In this document: positions 60,301 to 64,000 of the stretch, piece by piece
Layout: each line of letters starts with the position of its first letter
Numbering within the stretch: the stretch's first letter is position 1
Assembly (NCBI GenBank): GCA_040772305.1
Contig: JAXGYK010000002.1
Span: 62,001 to 126,000 of the forward strand
Length of the DNA stretch: 64,000 nt
Origin: Mesolinea sp040772305
GTDB taxonomy: Bacteria; Chloroflexota; Anaerolineae; Anaerolineales; Anaerolineaceae
Direction of reading: 5' to 3'
Notes under the pieces: generated by a model
Seen by the model: only the letters and a program-made list of their open reading frames with translations
The model's database searches: none
Told to the model about the DNA's origin: nothing
Position numbers and translations under genes: made by a program

Positions 60301-63179
60301 ACCTCGTTGCCTAAATTCTCCCAGGCGCCGCCATTTGTACTCACCTGCAATTGCAGGCCAATCATGGGCTTAGTTGCCGGGAGGTGCTCCCCGGCCCATA
60401 CTTTAGTGGCCTTGAAGTCAATATAGGTATAGGTATTGGTGACGGTGAGGCCGTTTTCCGCCTTGCTGAAGCTGGGCGGAGTATAGTCCGCGCCGTTAGC
60501 GTCGGTTTCTTTTACAACGTAGACATAGGTGTACCCGTTGCCGTCGGTCTTGAGCATGCCGTCCCAGGTGACGGTATTGGATCCAGGCACCTGCTGGGTT
60601 TCACCCACTTTGGTTTGGCTGGCGTCGGCGGCGATGCGGTAGAGGCTGAACCAGACATTTGGCTTGGCGATATCCGGGTCAGGCAGGTTCCAGAGCTTGG
60701 TGGCGGTAACCGAGATGAAGGGTTCCCACTGGGCGTAGAGGATGTTCTCTCCCCCATCCACCAGGACGGTCTGTCCGGGTTTAAACCAGATGCCGCTGCC
60801 ATTGGCATAGGTGTTCCAGCCGATAAACTGATGTCCTGGCTTGGCATACGACTCCGGCTTGGCAATGATGGTATGGCTTGCGTTGTTCAGAAAATTGTAT
60901 GTGATGTCTTCCCCGCTGCCGGTGTTAGGTTTGTAGATCAATGAGCTTGGGATATCCACATTTCCCCACTGCGCCGTCAGGGTAAGGTTGTCATTAACAA
61001 GCATTGCATCGCCAGGGTAGTAGATCCGCTGGTCCTTGCTGTTCTGCCAGCCTAAAAACACCTTGTCTGCGGGTGGGGTTGGCGCGTCTTTTACGATGGC
61101 GTGAGAGTTGATGGCGTAGATATTGCTATCCAGGGGAGCCTCCCCGCCGCCGTCAGAATTGTACGTAACGGTGTAGCCCGTGTTTGGAAACCTGGGATAG
61201 AGCACAATTCCAGCTTCGTGGACGGGTGTGTCCAGAGGGAAGAGCATGTATTGGTCATTTACCTTGCGGTACCAGACAGCATCGTCCTGGGTCATGCCGG
61301 GTGGCAGCGGATCTGCCAGGGGAACAAGCCCGGCTTCCAGCAAGCTTTGCCCGTGTATGAGCGTACCTGTACTGGGTGTGCCGCCCTCCCAGCTTGGGTA
61401 CCAGATGATGTTTATCGTTTCTGGGACCCACTTGGCGTAGAGCGTAAGGTTATTGGCAGGCATCATCTTGGTGCCTGTAAAGGTGAAGGGATCGCCTGCT
61501 AAAGCCTCATTATCGTACCAGCCCTGAAAGAGATAGGTCTGATCATCGACTTCTTTTGTTGTGCTGCCTACCACATAGGACGCTGGCGCCAGGCCCAGCA
61601 GCGGTTCTTGATAGGGAAGGCTGAGGCTCTCTACAGGAGCGCCGCCGTTGGTGTTGAAGGAGAGCTGATAAACGTTGCGCTGATAATAGGTTCTGAACAC
61701 CTTATTGTCGGAATACACCCCTTCGGAAGTGGAATATCGATACTGAAGAGGGGAGTTAGAATTCGGGTAGCGGCCATAGACTCGTTTCCAGGTAAAACCC
61801 ACCTGCTGGCGGCCGCCATAAAAGACCCCGTCAATCCCTGGCACTGTTTTGATCGTGCCAATTACATTTTCGTTGGCATCCTGTTCGATAAACTGGATAC
61901 TGGCGCTGGATCCGTAGTAGTAGACTCGCAGGGTTAAATTGCGTGCCGGCATCAAGGGTGCTTCAATTTGGGCAGTGTTATCGTATAAATCCCGCCATAA
62001 GTATCCGCCGGACGCAGGGAAAAGATAGGCAGCGTTGGCATCCCAATAGGGTTTTGTTGAAGCGCCAACCTTTACGGTATGGCTTGAAATAAAGGTGCCG
62101 TAATAGTTGCGGAAGGTAAGCGTGTACGTTTTCCGCTGATAGTACACGTTAACGAGAGTTGTCCCGTCGCCGTCAATGATTTTATTGGTCTCGCTGAGTG
62201 CAGCGTTGTAGGTGAAGTTGGTGAAATCCGCACCATAAGACATTCCGCTTCCTGGCTTATTAAAGCTTGCAACGGCGCCCGTAGTGCCGGTGGTATCGTA
62301 GTAGGCGGCAATGGAATAATTTGTATTCTCAGCGTTTTCAAACCAATAGATTACGCGATAGGGGGTATCGGTGCGGGCCGTCCACGTAGCCTTGAGCTCG
62401 ATATTGCTAACGACCGGCGTATCCAGTGAATAGGCATTATTGTTCAGCAGCCATCCCGCAAAGTTATAACCGGCATTGGTAGTAACCGGGTTAAGTCCGG
62501 CGCCCGTAATGCTTTGACCATGGGCGACAAAGAGGGGCAAAATAGCTGTGCCGCCCTGGGTATCAAAGCTCACTTTGTACACGTCTTTGGTGACCAGGTA
62601 CAAGGTCATGCTGCTGTTGACCGGGGTGTTGAAATCGTAGGCACTGCCGCCATTCGTGGCCGACCAATGCGAGAAGGCCTTGAGGGCCTCCAGCTCGCCG
62701 GCATAGGAAATGCCATCCGCAGTGACCGTTTGACCCGGGAGGACTGCCTTTGCACCCAGCACAATGGTATTTCCGTGTGTATTCACATACACAAAACTGA
62801 CTTTATAGGTATCCCCAAACTGAGCATATACATTGATGCTCTGCGTTGTTTCGACAGTAATGGGGCCAAAGCTAATTTTGCTGCCCCCAGCCGCAGCGTC
62901 AAACCAGCCCAGGAATTCAAAACCGTTGCCGCTGGGATCGGAGGGCACCACCGGTTCCAGCAGGGTTTCACCGTTTTTGACAATCTGCGTGCTGACATGC
63001 GTACCCCCGACGTAAAATTGATAGGTGTGCGTGGGCACCGCAGGGATAAGGCTCCTGAGGGACATACCCTCGGAGAAATCCGTGGTAATCAGCGCGGCGA
63101 ACGCATCAAGGGGAAGCATAGAAAACAACACGATGACGGTGAGCGCCAGCGCTGTAATTTTCCGAAGCTGTTTTTTCAT
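51393..63179 (-). CDS. Giant modular secreted surface protein (InlB-like, Cna-B-like, FctA-like and 16 tandem repeats)
   Basis: From the ATG at 63179, with GGAGG 8 nt upstream, it encodes 3928 residues. A signal peptide (about 1-28, MKKQLRKITALALTVIVLF..) precedes InlB B-repeat-like beta domains (about 30-815, with recurrent FLGW and LTLYAKW). About ten Cna-B-type domains (about 816-1895, each starting ATK.W.GG and having a LTLWRQ core and TYTYYFTEE-like end) follow. Two FctA-like domains (about 1900-2135, TLAGRELKAGEFTFELYN) come next. Sixteen repeats of about 110 residues (to about 3890) complete it. Cna-B and FctA domains commonly form isopeptide bonds. The end is short, with no LPXTG motif, membrane anchor or sorting signal. 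Likely an extracellular adhesin or surface fibre. Confidence 0.9.
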   Translation of the reverse strand: MKKQLRKITALALTVIVLFSMLPLDAFAALITTDFSEGMSLRSLIPAVPTHTYQFYVGGTHVSTQIVKNGETLLEPVVPSDPSGNGFEFLGWFDAAAGGSKISFGPITVETTQSINVYAQFGDTYKVSFVYVNTHGNTIVLGAKAVLPGQTVTADGISYAGELEALKAFSHWSATNGGSAYDFNTPVNSSMTLYLVTKDVYKVSFDTQGGTAILPLFVAHGQSITGAGLNPVTTNAGYNFAGWLLNNNAYSLDTPVVSNIELKATWTARTDTPYRVIYWFENAENTNYSIAAYYDTTGTTGAVASFNKPGSGMSYGADFTNFTYNAALSETNKIIDGDGTTLVNVYYQRKTYTLTFRNYYGTFISSHTVKVGASTKPYWDANAAYLFPASGGYLWRDLYDNTAQIEAPLMPARNLTLRVYYYGSSASIQFIEQDANENVIGTIKTVPGIDGVFYGGRQQVGFTWKRVYGRYPNSNSPLQYRYSTSEGVYSDNKVFRTYYQRNVYQLSFNTNGGAPVESLSLPYQEPLLGLAPASYVVGSTTKEVDDQTYLFQGWYDNEALAGDPFTFTGTKMMPANNLTLYAKWVPETINIIWYPSWEGGTPSTGTLIHGQSLLEAGLVPLADPLPPGMTQDDAVWYRKVNDQYMLFPLDTPVHEAGIVLYPRFPNTGYTVTYNSDGGGEAPLDSNIYAINSHAIVKDAPTPPADKVFLGWQNSKDQRIYYPGDAMLVNDNLTLTAQWGNVDIPSSLIYKPNTGSGEDITYNFLNNASHTIIAKPESYAKPGHQFIGWNTYANGSGIWFKPGQTVLVDGGENILYAQWEPFISVTATKLWNLPDPDIAKPNVWFSLYRIAADASQTKVGETQQVPGSNTVTWDGMLKTDGNGYTYVYVVKETDANGADYTPPSFSKAENGLTVTNTYTYIDFKATKVWAGEHLPATKPMIGLQLQVSTNGGAWENLGNEVYLSTDTTSYLWPNLPAANSAGQALTYRAIESTVPKSFAVSYEHGAAGSTITNTYLSTSHTVEKIWSEGNEPKPANWPAIEVQLYRDDLPYLQPVQVPAQTENTFSHTWVGLPQYRSNGTEYDYTAREMTPLTGYRVVHATANGTTTITNTLQSDAITGVKRWDGTPGTSVSFQLYQKVAGSGSGSTYGDPVTITAADNWQHTWTGLPASGPGGNYEYYIEETAVPAGYYYDATQSSELLITNVSQTTSFTATKIGAGGINNRPSSITFYLEQCAVNCTNDANWEKVTGSEHVLTFPNLETTWTGLDRFHTWHATDASQRVEYQYRVREEPVPNYLTTYPDNNTVHNQYKVPTRTVTVTKVWSGGPSADHLAPTITLWRRYIDDSVDPVDPSAYLTISPDPNDGPADSFIYTYTDLPDTDPDGNKYLYGFTEEAADVPEGYTMTIAEPYLLGGKYYALPGGTITNTFDVPMNVDLCATKNWVGGPDADHKRVKLSIWRTIDTVPAEDGVYNDINMEEGVWFLADSTPADGISDTFVGCWRNLAATDNEGNPYTYFYYEDVVPTNYIRTYSTFITVNGVQYARNGATVTNTYQSPADVTATATKTWVDGNPDQYEVDLTLWRQIEGGAMEEVTGVSPAVSGTAPTFSYTWSGLLRTDGNGNPYSYFFTEEQPTANYLVTYDQAKIVAGKQYAYSGATAINTYKPPTADVTAIKNWTNGPEADHIAVPLTLYRQLEGSSTPEQFTAGYTVSPLGITANQFTYTWPDLDQTDSSGTPYTYYFAEEPVAGYTRTYATPHASNENLGLAGTSVTNTYVQPEGSVPGYKVWLMGNQNKRPDVYMKLYRSTASSGAGMEAVPGINTIPINSSTPYTTDPVPGMPPAPNMYTSAFSWDDIHLNSLAGEPYYFFVKEVDSEGNDYTPPNYQKVEEGPYVVNTYQAFGSYTPQLTKTLAGRELKAGEFTFELYNVPNEGEEELLETVTNAADGSVTFSPLVFGARGVGKTRVFYIREKAPATPETGMDYDNTNLKLSIAISDNGQNDGTLILTPEYTPDDTEFNNSYTASGELPGGVWATKALAGRDLQAGEFSFELKRKGAEGVLQTKQNDAAGNISFDAIPYTQADIGKTYTYTITEVVPNPGESGMDYDPMKLTFSVYVEDAGNGALTVTPSFPTDTEFNNTFTPNPAMTVEKTAASPTFTTLGEVISYTLVVTNTGNVPLGNVTVADSLVTLSDTMRTESKTPANGILEVGETWTYTYTYTVTQDDMDAGTVTNSATATDSVQNISAEDEVSVNKIAFTVVKTAAEDRFYHALDTLQYTVVITNTGKAAVPGLTVSDTLVNFAFMSLVESVETNGTLDIDETWTLTYTYTVTPADETEGKIVNSVSVSYPGNPNDPVVDEQTVYQPAYTVVKTAAEDRFYKLGDKINYTVTVTNTGQVAMPNLVVDDTLVDFADMTLEGDSGTIGDLDVGETWTYKYFHIVTEADLAARHVLNRVTVTDPRDERHPIADEVDTPLSSFTVEKTAGQTSFYQAGEELTYTVLVTNTGNVVVEGLTISDSLVPFANMALVESVTTNGNLDLGETWTLTYDYTVTGDDVTAGKVLNTITVTDPSNPDNPVEDELTVSKASFTVLKTAAQNRFYAVDDVINYTVTVTNTGTANLSTLTVTDSLVTLNDAMRTESISSDGILEVGETWTYEYAYTVTEDDVTAGKVLNMVTVTDTNNPDNPVKDRVTIYKPSYTVEKTAAEDRFYKAGDILHYTVKVKNTGLVTLAGLTISDTLVPFANMTLAESVNTNGKLDIGETWTLTYTYTVKQTDVATGEVLNTVTVTDPGGGGNPGNGGIQDQVNTPLSRFTLEKSVTQDRFHKAGDVLNYTAIVVNTGQIDIEGLTGEDSLQNISPLVLVESGIANRILEVGETWTVTYSYVVTEDDVAAGIVFNEAIGWDIKNPDNRVSDQANTPLYSFTVEKTAAEDRFHKVGDDLNYTVTITNTGQIAIENLVVDDTLVDFADMTLEGDSGTIGDLDVGETWTLTYTYTVTAADVATGKVRNTVTVTDPGDPDNPVEGELTVHKPSYTVVKEAAQDRFHEAGEVLNYTVTVENTGQVAIEDLYITDTLVPTAEMTLAESGTADEILEVGETWTLTYTYTVKQTDVAAGKVRNTVTVTDPANPDNPVRDQVDTPLCSFTVEKTAAEDKFFAVNDKINYEITITNTGNIAIANPTVTDTLLPFASMTLAESVTTNGTLDLNETWTLTYEYTVTDTDVAVGSVTNKVTVIGTNHNHTVEDELTICKPVYTVAKSVTEGKFNKVGDVLNYTATITNTGPVAVTKAELNISDTLVPSTRMRLSESLIRNDVLDLDETWTLTYSYTVTEADVEAGFVSNTFTARGVEDDVTVYKPSYTVVKTAAEDRFHEAGDTLHYTIIVTNTGNVAVEDLTISDTLVPFADMTLVESANTDGDLEVGETWTLTYTYTVTAADVAAGSVSNSVSVSDPDDPDNPVEDEVETLLYSYTVEKTVAEDRFHEAGDVLNYTVTVTNTGKMVVDGLTISDTLVPFADMTLVESVNTDGNLEVGETWTLTYSYTVTDADVAAGSVTNSVAASDPDDPDNPVEDKLTVYKPSYTVVKTAAENKFNKAGDVLNYTVIVTNTGKLVVEGLTISDTLVPFTDMTLVESVAANGNLDLDETWTLTYTYTVTDADVAAGSVANSVAVSDPDDPDNPTEDEVETLLSSYTVEKTASEDKFYSAGDVLNYTITVTNTGKLVVEGLTIADTLVPFADMTLVESVETNGNLDLGETWTLTYSYTVTEADVAAGKVLNSVTATDPGNPNNPIEDEATVYKPSYTVEKVAAEENFKTVGDLIHYIVKVTNTGKVALENLSITDSLITLTDEMRTESMNPDGILEVGETWTYTYVHTVTRADIDAGKVLNKVLAIDLNHPDKPAEDEVETPKADDPAVVTPEISKPLSDSASGITTINVGDCYE
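51500..56770 (-). repeat. Sixteen tandem repeats of about 330 bp (110 residues), DUF7507-like
   Basis: Each unit starts with a Val-Glu-Lys or Val-Val-Lys-Thr-Ala motif, then Y...GD.LNYTVTVTNTG, LTISDTLVPFADMTL, L.VGETWTLTYTYTV and VTVTDP. I counted 16 units by reading the translation; repeat 1 begins near 56770 and repeat 16 ends near 51500. Unit lengths are close to 110 residues, with repeat 6 slightly longer and repeat 11 shorter. Nearby units are highly similar (12-15 most), which suggests recent duplication at that end. Linkers mostly alternate between a Lys-Pro form (TVYKPSYTVVK) and a Thr-Pro-Leu or Thr-Leu-Leu form (DTPLSSFTVEK). Confidence 0.85.
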
Positions 63180-63243
63180 TCCTGTGTCCTCCAAATCATG
63201 GTTTCAGGCTGCCGAAGCAAGTCCAAAATCATCAAAAGGGCAG

Positions 63244-63267
63244 AAAAGGCCAGGCGTAAGCCTGGCC
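63244..63267 (-). terminator. Terminator upstream of the giant gene
   Basis: GGCCAGGC-GTAA-GCCTGGCC (63248-63267) is a perfect 8-bp stem with a 4-base loop. On the minus strand it is followed by TTTT (63244-63247 as A). It separates the giant gene's transcript from the upstream surface-protein gene and leaves 65-70 bp for the giant gene's own promoter. Confidence 0.85.
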
Positions 63268-63277
63268 ATGCCTCAGC

Positions 63278-63541
63278 TTAGTCTAATTCTACATCAGTGA
63301 TGTCCACCGCCACCCGGAAAAGCCAGTCCAGGTTTTCCTCTGTGAGGGTAAGGGTGTAAGAGGCGCCATAACTGTCCAAATCCTGCCAGTCGCCGGATTG
63401 CTTGACCTGCCAGCGGATCTCGTATATCAGCCCCTCATAGCCCGAGAGCTCGACATGGAGGGTGACTTGATCCCCAAGCTCCGGGGCAGTCTTGCCGCTG
63501 TCCCAGCTGGCATAGAAGCTGATCTTCCGGTTGGGGTTCAT
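63278..63541 (-). pseudogene. C-terminal domain of an upstream surface protein, cut off by an in-frame TAG
   Basis: This 87-codon frame (MNPNRKISFYASWDSGKTAP..) is a beta-sandwich-like domain ending in VAVDITDVELD. The same frame continues upstream (GEEPRVFLKEEIDA) to a TAG at 63584-63586. Beyond that stop lies the Pro/Glu/Thr-rich linker of the preceding frame. The domain resembles the Ig-like modules at the ends of clostridial surface proteins. It is most simply the C-terminus of one protein interrupted by a nonsense change. A GAAGGAAG purine run before the ATG would permit internal restart, so an alternative is a small independent product. Confidence 0.75.
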
Positions 63542-63583
63542 GGCGTCAATTTCTTCCTTCAGGAAGACGCGGGGCTCTTCGCC

Positions 63584-64000
63584 CTAAGGCTCTTCCGCCT
63601 CGGCTTCTTCAAGCGCAGGCGCTTCGTCCTCAGGCTCTTCCGTCTCAGCGTCTTCAAGTACAGGTGCTTCAGCTTCAGACTCTTCGGTCTCAAGCTCTTT
63701 GATCAGGGCCAGGGCGCCTTCATCTTCTTCCGGAGCAGGGCTTGTTTCAGGAGCTGGCTCTACAGTTTCGGCCTCCTCCGTCGGGACAGGGCTTGTTTCG
63801 GGAGTCGGTTCTTCAGTTGGCGGTGTTGCTGTCGGGTCAGTACCTTCTTCCGGGACAGGACTTGTTTCGGGAGCTGGCTCTTCAGCCGGCGGCGTTGCTG
63901 TCGCAGTTTCTTCAAGTGCCGGCTCATCAGGCGCGGGCTGGTCAGCAGGCTGATCCTCTGCCGGCGGGGTTTCTGTTGGTAACGGGGTGAGCGTAACCGT
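63584..64000 (-). CDS. C-terminal part of a Pro/Glu/Thr-rich surface protein (runs off window)
   Basis: The open minus-strand frame enters at the window edge and ends at TAG 63584-63586. It reads as an acidic linker with imperfect repeats: TPPAEEPAPETSPVPEEG, TPPTEEPTPETSPVPTEEA, and VEPAPETSPAPEEDEG, then EAPVLEDAETEEPEDEAPAL. Such PE/PT linkers connect domains or span the wall in surface proteins. The same frame continues past the TAG for another 101 codons, so the stop may be a mutation. There is no start codon in the window. Confidence 0.7.
   Translation of the reverse strand, partial: TVTLTPLPTETPPAEDQPADQPAPDEPALEETATATPPAEEPAPETSPVPEEGTDPTATPPTEEPTPETSPVPTEEAETVEPAPETSPAPEEDEGALALIKELETEESEAEAPVLEDAETEEPEDEAPALEEAEAEEP

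Noticed and set aside
1..64000. CRISPR arrays, rRNA genes or prophage modules
   Set aside because: No short regularly spaced direct repeats, no rRNA-like sequence and no phage structural or integrase genes were seen. The only tandem repeats are the coding repeats of the giant protein.

Overview
The window looks like a chromosomal contig of an anaerobic Chloroflexota bacterium of the Anaerolineae type. The evidence is indirect: several lipoproteins with Thr/Pro-rich spacers after the lipobox, an NBR1-type Ig-like lipoprotein, a formate--tetrahydrofolate ligase, an LctP lactate permease and a variant MurE. No rRNA or marker tree is available here, so this is an inference. Parts of the window (about 11.4-19.7 kb, and 47.4 kb to the end) look more like Firmicutes DNA and may be imported.

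Layout. 0-9.5 kb: end of a membrane protein, an isochorismatase-like hydrolase, a MacA/MacB-type exporter (adaptor, ATPase, permease), an HtrA-like lipoprotein protease, an IS150-type remnant, fhs, and a lipoprotein of unknown function. 9.6-19.7 kb: tRNA-Leu(UAA), then a scarred accessory region. It holds one intact IS150-type element with a 4-bp target duplication, a hydrolase pseudogene with three frameshifts, an SDR/FGGY-kinase operon whose divergent DeoR regulator is cut off at codon 80, two head-to-head IS481-type elements, a beheaded ABC ATPase with its permease, and a small membrane protein. 20-25.6 kb: variant murE, a 57-aa membrane protein and an LctP permease on the minus strand, then a type II restriction-modification pair. 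25.8-28.7 kb: rpsO-pnp with a hairpin-rich spacer. 28.8-36.4 kb: a LacI-regulated sugar operon (binding protein, two permeases, P-loop kinase, GH13_18 sucrose or sucrose-6F-phosphate phosphorylase, CE7 esterase). 36.7-47.3 kb: minus-strand housekeeping and transport genes (UMF1-type MFS, Dus, GH38 mannosidase, QueG, NBR1-Ig lipoprotein, a NatA/NatB-type ABC exporter). 47.4-64 kb: CobO, a lipoprotein, an unlipidated oligopeptide-type binding protein, a 3928-residue modular surface protein, and the tail of another surface protein interrupted by an in-frame TAG.

How genes work together. The LacI regulator very likely controls the sugar operon, because a good promoter is followed directly by a LacI-type palindrome. 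The phosphorylase resembles sucrose-6F-phosphate phosphorylases as I recall them, but uptake is by an ABC transporter, which delivers unphosphorylated sugar. The overlapping P-loop kinase is therefore the most interesting candidate for a new activity. The giant protein combines InlB-like, Cna-B-like and FctA-like regions with 16 tandem repeats of about 110 residues. It has no LPXTG anchor and appears cotranscribed with the binding protein.
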